NCBI GenBank assembly: GCA_963693315.1
Contig: OY856186.1
Location: forward strand, 229,194,754-229,258,753
Reading direction: 5' to 3'
From: Diogma glabrata
Taxonomy: Eukaryota; Arthropoda; Insecta; Diptera; Cylindrotomidae
Length of the DNA stretch: 64,000 bases
Shown: piece after piece, positions 35,787 to 47,740 of the stretch
Numbering within the stretch: position 1 is the first letter of the stretch
Layout: the number at the start of each line of letters is the position of its first letter
Translations under genes and position numbers: made by a program
The notes under the pieces: generated by a model
What the model saw: the letters and a program-made list of their open reading frames with translations, nothing else
Database searches by the model: none
What the model was told of the DNA's origin: nothing

Positions 35787-38610
35787 TGCCACGAGGAGTT
35801 CATAATTTTTAAAGAAAAAGTTGGTTCCAGCAGAGAAAGACCAAATCTATAAATATGTTACAAAACCCGATGATATCCAAGGTTCATCAAAAGAAACTGA
35901 TTATCACGTTGATGCAACGAATGTTTCAGAGAATATTGGCTCATCTTCGGAAAGTAACAGCAACAATACAGAATTAATAATGATAACCTATGATGACGAA
36001 TTATAAAGGAATGATGAAAATGACAGTGATAATGCCGCTAATGCTTCTACTATCGAAGACAGTATTTGCATGGGTGAATCACTTCAGGACTTAAGAGATG
36101 TATTACATTGGAATATACTCGTCTCTGGTAATTTTCGCATTGAAATCATAAAAAAAGAAAGTGAACATTTTCAAAATAGAGAAGGGTCGTTTGTTACTGT
36201 ATCTAGACACGGGTTAGACATAAAAGGTGATGTTCGCCATCTTTCTAAAGAATGGTTTTATAAAATGATGAATAATGGTGAAAAAATTCTACGGCCATGG
36301 ATTGTTTATTCTCCTGTAAATAATAACTTGCGTCCTGTATTGCTTCTGTTGTCGTGTATTTGCTGTCACCAATAGTAATAATACAAAATCAACATTTACT
36401 ACTGGATATCAGAAGCGGTGGAAGCTAAATCCCAAAGTGGCCGAGCATGAAACTTCAAATGAACATCTGGAAAATTTTGAAAAGTGGAAAACTTTGGAAA
36501 TGAGGTTAAAAATTTATAAAACGATACTAGACGCAGCCTTGCAATTAATATACAATAAAAAACAGAAGTGGAAACATCTTTTATCAAGATTATTGGATAT
36601 AACTTTGTTTTTATCTAAACAAAACCCAGCATTTCATGGACATGATGAAGGACAAAGTTCTTCAAATAAAGGCAATTTCTTAGAACTAACCAAACTATTG
36701 TCAAAGTATGATGTAGTGTTAAAAGAACACATTTTGAATTTGGAGCATGGTAAATCACCAAAAGTATCATATTTGTCACCAGATATACAAAATGAGTTCA
36801 TAAATGTTTTAGCGATCCACGTAAAGTTTAAGCTTGTCAACGAAATTAAATCGGTTAAATATTTTGGAATTGTGTTTGATAGCACACCTGACATTTCACA
36901 TATTGATCAAATGTCAGAAGTGATTCGTTATGTGAAAATTGATGGTAGTAAAGTGGAAATCAAGGAAGTATTCCTTGGATTTTTTCCTTTACGTGGAAAA
37001 AGCCGCTGATTTAAGCGATGAAATTTTTACACTGAAAAAAAAAATTGAAGTAATGATAACCTCATCTCGAAGATGGCAGTTTATTATTCATGCAAAGAAA
37101 AGATATTTACAAACAATTTCACCGTGATTGGGACAACTACTCAGTACTCAGTAACATTTTCCTAACAACAGAATGAGGTGTAATTAAAATATAAAGTGCT
37201 ATCCAATATAACAGTAGTTGAATAAAGTTAATAACTATTTCCATGAAAACATATATCTTTGGCCTTATATCATGAATTTTTCATTTTAAAATTTAAGTAT
37301 TTGAGATTAATTGAACTATATTTTATTTCCACATAAATATTTCATCTGATTGTCTCAACTGCATCGGCTTATCATTGTACGGTTGTTGAATCAATCTCGT
37401 ATTTCGATTCGCCATATCTGCCCGCACGGTGAGGTTGAGACAACTGCATTTCGATTGGAAATAGGACATGTTTTTTTCAGTGTAAAAATCTTGAAAATGA
37501 TGGTATAGATGTTATGAATTGTCGCTCCCATAGGTTATGATAATGCAGCTGTTATGAGTAGTATACATGGAGAAGTGCAAGCTATTATTAAAGCAAAAAA
37601 TAACAAAGCAATTTTTGTGGGCTGCAAAGATCATTCAATTAATTTATACGGCCAACACTCGTCAGTGGAAGCCATTTTTACATGTTTTTCTGCTTCAACT
37701 AGCCGCTGGGAAGTACTTGCTAAACACAACAAAGCAACTGTTAAAATACTCTTAACAGCGCATTGGAGTGCTCATTATGCTGCAGTAAAAGTATTGGCCG
37801 AAAACTTTGATGGGATTGTGGCTGAAATTGAGAAGTTAAGTGATCAACAAGAAAATGTAGACACTAGAGGCGCTGCACAGAACCTTAACAATGCAGCATG
37901 TGATTTTTCGTTTCTTTGCTATCTTTTGTTTTGGAATGATATTCTAAGAGAAATAATATCTGTGCTCAGATTGGATTGCAAAGCACGGGCTTGAATATTG
38001 ATCAATTAGCTACAAAAATAGAGTCAATTCATAACGAAGTCTCATTGTAGAAGAGGCAATAGATCTTGCTGCGAAAAAATCGGAGGACTATGACATTCCA
38101 ATGGAAAGCCGAATTCGTCATAAAAACGCAAAAAACGAACGGGTGGTGAGTTTGCACCTGATGTTGGACTGACACTGAGAGCTCAACTTAAAAAGGACAT
38201 GTTGGAATGTCTTGACCGATGAACTCCGAACTAGACTGAAGTCAGTTCAAGATTTAGCTTCATTGTTCGAGGTTGTGCAGACAAACACTTAGCTTTTGGC
38301 GAACAGTGAAGAGTTAAAATTATCGGTATCAAAATTTACTGGTTTTTATGATGCGGTATTGGCAACAGAATTCCTCATAGAGATACAAAGGGTGAGGAGG
38401 CATGTTACAGTTTCTAACTGGGTGTACCTAGACTTTTTGAAATTCATCGTAGAATGGGATTTTTTAGAATTTCTTTCGAATCTTACGGTCGCACTAAACT
38501 TATTTATGACTATTTGCGTATTAGTGGCTTCGTGTGAGAGGAGTTTCAGCAAATTAAAATTAGTTAAAAATTACTTGCGGGCTTATAATAATAATGCTCA
38601 TTTGTATTAA
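35787..38610 (+). pseudogene. hAT transposase, ZMYM1/DUF4371-like, broken
   Basis: Transposase of the enclosing element, in pieces. The N-terminal part (35821-36375) has DVRHLSKEWFYKMMNNGEKI and RPWIVYSPVNN, as at the start of the zinc-finger region of ZMYM1-like hAT proteins. At 36437-37009 come AEHETSNEHLENFEKW and a DUF4371-like stretch (YLSPDIQNEFINVLA, FGIVFDSTPDISH). After a nested MITE it resumes with YDNAAVMSS, then IHGEVQAIIKAKNNKAIFVG and CKDHSINL, and LLTAHWSAHYAAVK. The C-terminal piece (38296-38610) ends CERSFSKLKLVKNYLR, the hAT dimerisation motif. Several stops, frameshifts and deletions. An ATG at 35787 (MPRGVHN) is soon followed by a stop. Identification is by motif resemblance. 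Confidence 0.85.
37030..37482. mobile_element. Nested MITE with TA duplication (Tc1/mariner type)
   Basis: Inverted ends CACTGAAAAAAA (37030) and TTTTTTTCAGTG (37471-37482), flanked by TA on both sides (37028-37029, 37483-37484). It interrupts the hAT transposase between DEIF and the KILENDGIDVMNC-like continuation. 453 bp, non-coding. Confidence 0.75.
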
Positions 38611-39674
38611 TTAAAAAAAATTATAAATTACGTTTATCGGCTTTTTATTATTATTGACAGTTTTTATTTTTGGGGTGACACCACAATATCCGCCCCGGGT
38701 GCCACCCATGCTAGCTACGCCACTGCATCTAGCTATATTATATAATTTAAGTAATACTCTAGAACTACATATCATAATTCTAAAATATATAATAAATATG
38801 CACATATAGTAAAATTTATTTAAGCAGAGGAAATATAATTTATTTTTTTTTTCCATAAAAAACCGCTCACTTTCACTTACATATTTCTTGAACAAAAACC
38901 TTGGCGCGACCTTTTCTCAATTAATTTAATAATGTCATTCCTAAGGTCTATTTTCAGACGACTGTGAAAAACCGATGAATTCAACAGTGGACTTCTAATT
39001 ATATTTATTAAGTCAGTATCATAATTTCTACAATTTTCCTGAAGTATAGTAATCTATTTGAAATTCCCTTTATATTATTACGGTATGCTTAATTTTATAT
39101 AAGACATGATTTGCTGTAAGAATATCTAGCAAATGGCAACTATAACAATATAACGATGACTATGAAATAACATTATCAATAAATTTCTTTTCGTACTGAA
39201 TTTTAACATTCATTGATATTCATTTAAGATTGCTATTTAATCAATGGTTATTTCAATATAATGTTTATTATGAGTCAACCATAGTCACTATGCGGTTGGC
39301 TTTATTGTCATATAAGGAAAAGGTCGCACCGAGGTTTTTGTTCAAGAAATATGTAAGTGAAAGTGAGCGGTTTTTTATAGAAAAAAAAAATAAATTATAT
39401 TTCCTCTACTTAAATAAATTTTACTATATGTGCATATTTATTATGTATTTTAGAATTATGATATGTAGTTCTAGAGTATTACTTAAATTATATAATATAG
39501 CTAGATGTTAAGAAAACAAAATGCCATTAAGAAATTTTATATCTATTGCATTATGATTTGAGAAGTTTTTGTAAAGAATAAGATACAAGAATTTATTTGT
39601 TATAGTTAAAATGATAGTTTCAAGCTAAAGAAAAACATGGCGTGGCTTTTTTACAGCCTTTTGGATTTTGCGAC

Positions 39675-40064
39675 GGTTATAATTACAGTGGCGCGCGAAC
39701 ATATACTATTAAATATACTTTTATTATTTCAATAATGATATTAATTAAAATTTACCGAAACAAAATTTGCCTTTATAGACATCTTTAATACAAAACTATT
39801 GACTTTCCTTAAATTTTTTAGAACATTCAAATAATTTAATTTCACTGAAATTCACTAAAATTTCACTCATTTTTTTATGTATTTTAATTGACACAATTCA
39901 TTAGATACTTTCACACTTTTTCTTAAAACTATGCCTTTTATTTCACAAAATTTAACTTTATCTGTACTTCCACTAAGTTCACTATAAATTTCAAGCCCTT
40001 ACTACTTTAATTTTTTCATATTTATGTTTTATATATTTAAAAAATAATCCGAAAATCCGAAATT
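39675..40064. other. AT-rich intergenic, no gene seen
   Basis: Starts just after the palindrome. TACAGTGGCGCGCGAAC at 39688 looks like one end of a Tc1/mariner-type repeat, but no partner end was found. Confidence 0.4.
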
Positions 40065-42613
40065 CTACGTCCACGCCGTGCTACCTGGGTAACGCTAACA
40101 GAATTAGGTTGGTGTAGTTGAGAGGGGCAGAGTAAATACTGCTTATACTCAATGATTCTGCACCATGGCGAGTCATTGGCGCCATAAAACCAATGCAAAT
40201 CAAGCGTCTGTTCTTCATGTTAGGGGCGGCTTGAAGCGGGCGTCTGTCTTGGATCAAGCGGCTCGCTATATAAATGTGTAGAAAGCGTCTGTTCTCCATG
40301 TTAGGGGCGGCTTGCAGCGGGCGTCTGACTTGGATCAAGCGGCTCGATATATAAACGTGTAAAAAGGTTGTTTCTGGTGACCTTAAGATGCAGAACGAAC
40401 CCATTTACGAAAATTTGGGTTGGGCGAAGGGCTAACACCCCATTTCCGTAAAAAAATTATTGTCATGAATTCTGTACACAGGCCTCGGAATATCTCGGAA
40501 TCATTATTGGAACGACCTTGGAAACTGTACCCGGACTACGATTTAAAAATGGGAACCTGGAACGTGCTAAGCCTTAGAAGACCAGGAGATCTCCTAAAAC
40601 TCACACAACAAGTCGAGAGCTACACACTAGATATAGTGACATTACAAGAACTAAGATGGCCAGGTAGTGGAATCCATGAAACAGCGAAAGGATACACTCT
40701 TTATTATTGCGGTCATCAAAGCGGAGGAGAATTTGGAGTTGGCTTTCTTATACACCGTCGCGTGAATCAGCATGTTATCGACTTCTGCCCAATTAATATG
40801 CGGTTATGCACACTGAAAATCCGCACGCAAAAATTCAATGTAACGATCGTCAATGTTCATGCACCTACTGAAGATAAAGCAGATGATATTAAAGACCTGT
40901 TCTTCCTAGAACTCGAAGAAGTCATCAATAACATCCCGCGGCACGATATAAAAATCGTGGTAGGTGACTTTAATGCTCAAATCGGTAGGATTGCAGAACT
41001 TAAAACACACATCGGCCCTAACAGCTTGCATCATACCAGCAACAATAACGGTTTTCGCGCAGCCGAGCTGGCTATGATGTATGATCTAGTAATTTCCAGC
41101 ACTTTCTTCCCTCACAAGAGAATTCACAAGGCAACGTGGAAATCAAATGACGGAAGAACGGAAAATCAAATCGATCACGTCATGATTTCTAAGAGACACT
41201 CCACAAGTGTAACTGACGTTCGATCATACAGAGGTGCTGATATGGACACTGATCATATGCTTGTCATCTTTAAGTACAAGTGCAAATTATCATCTACATT
41301 TAATAGACAAGCAAAAAAGACCGTGCGCTGGAACGTCGATGAATTTAAACATTCGGAAACGCTGAACAGATATCAGGAAATAATAACACAAAACATAGAA
41401 GAGCATTACATCTCTTCTGAGATGCCATTAAACATACAAGAAAAATGGCAAACGCTTCAATCAACCATTATAGCCGCAGCACAAACTACAATCGGAAAGC
41501 GGCCACCGAGATCACACAACGAATGGTTCGACGACGAGTGCCGCCAATCCGTTGAACATAAACAAAAACTGCGAGAAAAATGGTTAACAAGGAACACCCG
41601 AAGCTCTCAAGCTGATTATGTATGCGCCAGGAAAGCCTCAGCAAAACTTCTACGTAAAAAGAAACGCGAACACATGAAGAGCTGCATTGAAGACATCAAC
41701 CAACATGCGGCCAACGGAAATTCAAAAGAGTGCTTTGCCAATGCACGGAATCTGACAAAAGATTTCCACCCAAGATCTACAGCCATCAAAAATGAAAATA
41801 ATGAACTTACAACAAGTGAACGTGATGTGCTGGCAGTGTGGCGATCCCACTTTCAAGACCTATTGAATAGGACAAATGAAGTTCATCCTATTCGAGCAAT
41901 TGCTCCATCAACTTTGGAGATTTTTGTCCCTTACCCAGCAATAGAGGAAGTGGAAGCTGCCATTAAAAAACTGAAAAATGGCAAATCACCAGGTTTCGAT
42001 GGAATTCCCGCAGAACTTTTGAATATTGGAGGAGCAGCTCTGGTCTCACGTATATACGATCTGATTCTTGCAATCTGGGACCAAGAAGAACTACCTGCTG
42101 AATGGAAAACTGCTCTCATTGTTCCGCTACATAAGAAAGGTGACCGTCTAAAGTGTGCGAATTACCGTGGCATCGCACTGTTGAACACAGCATATAAAAT
42201 ACTAGCTAATGTCGTACTTGCTCGACTCATCCCGTTCGCCGAATCTATCATCGGTGACTATCAGTGTGGTTTTCGTCCCAACCGCTCAACCACAGATCAA
42301 TGTTTTACATTAAGGATGATTCTGGAAAAATGTTGGGAGTACAACATCAGCATTCACCAGCTCTACGTTGATTTCAGGCAAGCATATGACAGTATCATCC
42401 GCGACAACCTCTGGTCCGCACTCATATTCCTTGGTATCCCAGAGAAACTTGTTTCTCTGTGCAAACTCACAACATCGGGATCAAATTGTAGAATAGTAAT
42501 CGAAGGGTCAGTTTCTGATCCTTTCGATATAACATCAGGTGTTCGACAAGGTGATGCACTCGCGCCTGTACTGTTTAATTTGGCGCTGGAGTACGCGATA
42601 AGAAAAAGCCGTA
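40065..42613 (+). mobile_element. RTE-like LINE, copy 3, cut by assembly gap
   Basis: The leader starts TACGTCCACGCCGTGCTACC and is close to that of copy 2, but its ORF belongs to a clearly diverged family. The leader contains a tandem duplication of 81 bp (40202-40282 and 40283-40363), each unit ending in a TATATAAA-type motif. The element reads without a break into the gap at 42614; its 3' end is not seen on the other side. Confidence 0.88.
40465..42613 (+). CDS. RTE-like endonuclease-reverse transcriptase, partial
   Basis: LINE polyprotein that nicks target DNA and reverse-transcribes its own RNA. 716 codons are open from the ATG at 40465 (MNSVHRPRN) to the gap. Endonuclease, about residues 29-268: GTWNVLSLRR, LQELRWPG, VNVHAPTED, GDFNAQ, NQIDHVM, DTDHML. 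Reverse transcriptase from about 507: SPGFDGIP, NYRGIALL, CGFRPNRSTTD, FRQAYDS near 637 and SGVRQGDALAP near 692. The catalytic YADD motif and C-terminus fall in or beyond the gap. No stops or frameshifts, unlike copies 1 and 2, so this is the best preserved RTE-like copy here and could be intact. Confidence 0.9.
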
Positions 42614-42813
42614 NNNNNNNNNNNNNNNNNNNNNNNNNNNNNNNNNNNNNNNNNNNNNNNNNNNNNNNNNNNNNNNNNNNNNNNNNNNNNNNNNNNNNNN
42701 NNNNNNNNNNNNNNNNNNNNNNNNNNNNNNNNNNNNNNNNNNNNNNNNNNNNNNNNNNNNNNNNNNNNNNNNNNNNNNNNNNNNNNNNNNNNNNNNNNNN
42801 NNNNNNNNNNNNN
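42614..42813. other. Assembly gap (200 N)
   Basis: Exactly 200 Ns, a conventional gap size, so true length is unknown. The sequence after it does not continue the LINE. Confidence 1.
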
Positions 42814-45060
42814 CCATTTTGTATCACATGCACAAATAGTATCCATTTTGTTCTGAAGTAAAATAACCGAAAATTATATTTTTTGCACAAAGACCTACAA
42901 AATATTTTTCATAGTTGTAACGCAAGCCTCTTCAAAAATTGAACTTAAATCTATTACTAAATTTATTATTTTTATAGAACTAGAATGTCAACAAATATTC
43001 TCAAAATGTTAGTTTAGAATTTTTTCAGAAGCAATTTCAAATGGTCAAATGGTGTAGCTCAAATTTTATATATTAATATAATATATAAAAATATCAGATT
43101 TGTGCATTTGTTACAAAAACTAGCAAGTGTGTTTCACTAAATACATATGTACTAGCTCGAACTGCGTTTCCAAACGCGAGTGAGTGCAGCGCTTCCTACG
43201 CTCGTGCTGGCAACTACACTGTTGTTTGAAAAACAAGTTCGCTCTTGTAACACAATATACTATTTTGTATAAATAGTATAGTAGAATTTTTTTGCCAGCG
43301 AACACAAAATATGTTTGTTATGCGCATATTGTTTGCACATGCGCATATTGTTGACACATTCAGTGTCTCGATTAAAATATTAAAAAAAACTATTGGGGTC
43401 CCATTGAAATGGACAAAAAAAACGCCTAAAATTAATAAATTACTATTGAAATTCAACCAATTATAATAGAAAACCAAAACCTAGAAAAAATATTAATGAT
43501 TTGGTAGGCAATGTAACAAAATTTTGATAATTAAAAATGATTATAATAAAAATAACGACGCCTATGGAAACAAATATCACAACAAACAAATGGTACGAAC
43601 TAGAAGTAGAAATTTAACTAATATAATTGTTTTGAAAGCAAATTTATCCCAAAATAAATAATACATCTCTGTTTTACTTTTTGTCTCATCTTGTATCTCT
43701 TGCTGCGTCCTACCTGTCAAAAATTCGCTGGCAAATAACTTCTACTATACGAACCTTTTTTTAAACAAGAATGCAGTTTGCAGCCCGAGGGTAGCGATAT
43801 ACTATAATCAGATTGAGAAAAAAGCGGCGAAAGAAGAAAGATACGAAGTAAAAAAAACTGGATAATTAAAAAAGGAATAAAAATCAACTAGTTGGAATGA
43901 TTTGATTAATTTTGCCATTTCATAAACAAATTGATTTAAATTTAAAATTAACAAAATGCAGTTTGAATTTTAAACCCTTCGCCATTTCGTTCTATTTCAT
44001 GAAGAGAAAAGAACTACATGTTGAGAACTATACAAGAAGAAGAACTACGTATGATTCAGTCAATTCGTTCGCCAAGAGTTCCGTGTAATATGAAAAACCG
44101 TGATCTACACAGATGAAAAAGTCGAAATTTGAACTGGAGCATTTTTGATTTTCATGAAACTTGGAGTACGAATAGTATGGACGAAATAAAAATGCACGTC
44201 ATTTTCAAAGTTTTTAGAGTATAGATGCATAAAAACTGACGTACAGAGTATAGATGCATAAAAACCCCAAAATGCATAAAAACTGAAAGTTTTGCCAATC
44301 CGAAATAACTTTGGAATTAAATTGATCAAATATAGTTATCTTAACAAACTTTTTTTTTGTTTGACAAGTCATTAGTTAATCTTTATAAAATTAATTAATT
44401 TTAAAATCAATTTTTAATTAGTTTTAAAATTAAAATATTAAAAAAGCTTTTCTAAAGATGGCGGTATTTTTTTAAATAGTTCTATTCTTATTTCTTACTC
44501 TAAAATATATCAAATTTACGAAGAGGCTATTTTTCGTTTTCTTGAGATATTTAATTTTAAAGATTTTTAGTCTAAATTCACATTTTTCGAACTTCAGTGG
44601 TTAAAATTTTTTATTAATAAAAATTATTTGAAAGAAATTATGAAAAATTAGAGGAAATGAGAAACATGGTTACAAATGCATATTTTGGCAATATTTTTAA
44701 AACTTTGCGGTGTGCGGCGTATAAGATTGAACACATTACTTGTCTGGTCTAAACGTACCAATTCTTCTTGCATTTTATATGTATGATAAGTTTTTCTGGT
44801 GTAAAGCGAACATGGGAAAAGTGCACTATCTTAAAATTATAAGAGAAATTGTGCTAATGAGAATTCGAAGCCTTTTTTCATAATGTCAATCTCTATTACT
44901 TTACGCAAATAAATAATTTTATATGTGTTATGAAATATTAATTTCAGCTTGTTAGGCCATTATCTGGGAGTAATCTCCATCTCAATCTCTATTGATGATC
45001 TCCTTTTATAGTAAATATTGCATAGATATTGTATATAGATAATTGTGTAGAGATTTATCC
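42814..45060. other. AT-rich intergenic, no gene seen
   Basis: No gene or clear element. Near 44180-44285 the phrase AGAGTATAGATGCATAAAAA is repeated in close succession. Nothing else stands out. Confidence 0.45.
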
Positions 45061-45408
45061 ATTCTAAACCTATTCTATTGAACTTTTGACTCTTGGTTTT
45101 AAATTAGGCACTAAATGTTTTGACTATTATGAAAAATTTTATTTTTGGTGTTATGATTAATTACCAATAAATATTTGTTTAATAAAAATTCCAAGTATTA
45201 AAATTTTTATTAGATTTCTTAATCAATACCTATTTTGTTGTTTCTTTTACTTTTCCCATATCGAATTAAATCAACCGAGTCAAAATTGCAGGGGTTGTTG
45301 GAATACAGTTATGTATAAGAAAAATTAGTATATAAGGTTTGACTGAACTATAAAAAAATTACATTTAAATTTGTTTATTGTAACGAATTGTATAATCTTT
45401 AGTCAAAA
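45060..45408 (+). promoter_or_regulatory. Upstream region of cuticle gene 4, duplicated from gene 3
   Basis: Closely similar to 27715-28053, including TCTAAACCTATTC, GAACTTTTGACTC, ATTACCAATAAATATTTGTT and GCAGGGGTTGTTGGAATA. TATATAAG is at 45329-45336. The initiator position reads ACATTT at 45361, where gene 3 has TCATTT. The conserved block marks the extent of the duplication and probably includes shared regulatory sequence. Confidence 0.8.
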
Positions 45409-45915
45409 ATGAAATATTTTATCGCAGTTGGTGTATTGGCTTGTGTAGCAATTGCAACAGCACATGGTGCATACAGCTATGCTAATTTAAATCAAATTTC
45501 TCATGGAGGGCATGGAGGTTACAGTGGCGGTGGATATGGGAGTGGACGTGGTGGAAATGGAGGATATGGTGGTCACGCAGATTATTATGTAAGAAATTCA
45601 TTCAAAATTATTTTAATAATGTAAACGCAAAATAATTTTGTGACTTGTATTTTACTTTAGGCTCACCCAGAGTATAAATATGAATATGGAGTAAAAGATG
45701 GTCATACTGGTGATAACAAAGATGCATGGGAGCATCGTCATGGGGATGTTGTTAAAGGAGGATACTCTCTAGCTGAAGCTGATGGAACAAAACGTGTTGT
45801 TGAATATGTGTCTGATAGCCATAACGGATTTAATGCTGTTGTGAAACGTATCGGTCATGCCGTACATCCACAAGTCTATGGTCATAGTGCTGGATATGGT
45901 CATGGTGGTTGGTAA
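45409..45915 (+). CDS. RR-2 cuticle protein (CPR family), gene 4
   Basis: Chitin-binding cuticle protein of 144 residues. Exon 1 is 45409-45588 (60 codons), the intron is 72 bp (GTAAGA to TTTAG, phase 0), and exon 2 is 45661-45915 (84 codons plus TAA). The signal peptide [18 protein letters not shown] is identical to that of gene 3. Exon 1 ends GGHADYY where the others have GGHGDYY. The RR-2 domain shares EHRHGDVV with gene 3, and YVSDSHNGF differs again. The tail is [18 protein letters not shown] is at 45968. Gene 4 is the closest paralogue of gene 3; their introns also align, so the duplication is recent. Confidence 0.92.
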
Positions 45916-46971
45916 TTTTTTTCTAACTCTTATGTAATATTTCTAATGTATATATGAAACGATACTAAATAAATATTTGTAAAACACAATAAACATTGAT
46001 TTCTTAGTTTAAAGTAAACTGTTTATTTCCTATGCTAAAAAATAAAGGATTGCTATAGGTCGTCTTAACCCCCCACAAATGTTGCTTAATGAGTGACTTT
46101 ACAAGAATGCTAATTGAACCAATATTTCCATTTACTCATGATCCCTCAAATATGTAATATAGAGTTTAACACAAAATAATATTATAATTTGACAATTTCC
46201 TGCAATGTTCAAATACAACTCATCGATGCGACTTTTAGTTCTAATACAGCATTTCAATTTTAATTAAATTATTTTAAAAGTTCAATCACATTTTCCAAAA
46301 TAAATTTTGACTTTTACAAAATCAAATATGAACAATATCGTTTGTAGGATTGACGGCAGATGTAAGAAAAATAAAACGAGCTGGATAATTTTGAAGAAGG
46401 ATAAGATGCATAGTTTATGTGAAATGATGTTATGCATTCTACCATTTAAATAAATTGATTTAAGTATTTAAGATAAAAGAATATAATTTAAGTTTGAATA
46501 TCAAACTTTTCACTATTTCACCCAAACCGCGGTAGGGGTTGTGCAAAAAAAGCTACATATTTTTGAAAATAAATCGTAAACTGTGCAAAAATTGCACAGG
46601 TAGAATGCAAAAGTTTACAAGTTCTAAAACATATTTTTTTAATTTTTGAAAATTAATTGATTTTGTGTGTGTGAATTCAATTCGTCTAATTCGCAAAGAA
46701 CTTGTGACTTTCTAATACGTTATGGGCACTGTTAAACGTTCTTTCTCCACTGGCTGTGACTATTTTTTTTTAAATTTCATGTTTTGTTTGCATGTACTTC
46801 CATGTACTGGTAGAGTGTTGAGTGCTTATGCCAAACTTCTTTGGTACCGTTCACAAATTTCCTCTTCATTTTAATTTCTTACAATACTTGAATTTTATTG
46901 ATTGATGTTTATTTGCAGACGTTGGGTGAATGATTCAAGATTTTCAAGAAAAATTTGGAACACACTTTTTG

Positions 46972-47036
46972 CTCTAGGAATTGAACTCTGGACAGTAAAG
47001 TCTTAGTCAGCCTATCTAACCACTCACCTATCCTTG
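46972..47036 (-). repeat. tRNA-like sequence (SINE or tRNA relic)
   Basis: On the minus strand AAGGATAGGTGAGTGGTTAG resembles an acceptor strand, A box and D arm, and GAGTTCAATTCC is a near-consensus B box ~45 nt later. The acceptor stem does not close convincingly, so a tRNA-derived SINE head or pseudo-tRNA is likelier than a functional tRNA. Confidence 0.5.
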
Positions 47037-47384
47037 CCTTTTGGACTCGGTTCACTTCTAAATTTAGATATATGAAAAAACAAGCCATTGTTGTTAGATT
47101 TCATTATGGAGTTATGGAGGGGGAGAGTGAAGGGGAGTTCAAAATGCAGACTTTTGGTAATATTTTAAACACTCTGCGATATAAAATTAAATAAACATTT
47201 TCGTGGGACACATCACTTTTTCGGTCTAAACATATACCAATTTTTATTTCCTTTTAAATTTTTGATAATGTTTCCTATGTGAAAAATATGAAAAAATTTA
47301 CAGATTTGGGATGTTTGGTAAATTTTAAATGAAAATTATAGCGAAGTCTCATATAATTATATTTCTGTGTGTTTTGGGGACGGG

Positions 47385-47740
47385 GGTAGAGAGGGTAAAA
47401 AACAATCATTTTTGACCCAAGCGAGTGGGGTGTCATTTGAAGGAGCAAATAATTTAGAAATCATTGCAATATTTTTAGAATTTTTCGGTGCACAGTTTTT
47501 GAGTTATTGTCAAAAAAGTGTAAAATTTAGACCGACCCCCCTAAGTTTCGACGATGATGGACAGAAAAATTTGAAAAACTATTTTTGACCCAAATGAGTG
47601 GGGTGTCATATGAAGGAGCACTTAATTTAAGAAACATTACAATTTTTTTTGAATATTGCAATGCACAGTTTTTATATTATTGTAAAAAAAATATTTTTAG
47701 TATGTAGCCTCTCCACCCCCCTAAATTTCGACACTTGATT
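47385..47740 (+). repeat. Two tandem ~175-bp repeats
   Basis: Units near 47411 and 47586 share TTTTTGACCCAA, GAGTGGGGTGTCAT, TGAAGGAGCA, GCACAGTTTTT and CCCCCCTAA.TTTCGAC. A 73-codon frame in the first unit is a by-product. Confidence 0.7.

Larger units (their letters stand above)
33149..38725 (+). mobile_element. hAT-superfamily DNA transposon, decayed
   Basis: Inverted ends CAGAGGCGTAGCTAG (33149-33163) and GCTAGCTACGCCACTG (38710-38725), flanked by the perfect 8-bp duplication CATCTAGC (33141-33148 and 38726-38733), diagnostic of hAT. Subterminal GGGGTGACACC lies near both ends and is expanded into a satellite at the left. It encodes a decayed transposase (35787-38610) and contains a nested MITE (37030-37482). 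Confidence 0.93.
32971..39674. repeat. Palindrome (~360-bp arms) split by a hAT insertion
   Basis: The left arm is 32971-33148 plus 38734-38915. The right arm, its reverse complement, is 39317-39674. The original loop is about 38916-39316. Shared landmarks are GGCTGTAAAAAAGCCACGCC, AATGGCATTTTGTTTTCT and GTGAAAGTGAGCGGTTTTTT. The hAT element at 33149-38725 interrupts only the left arm; the right arm reads straight through the unoccupied target site. Confidence 0.85.

Noticed and set aside
42363..42890. Frames running across the N gap
   Set aside because: They exist only because Ns do not encode stops.
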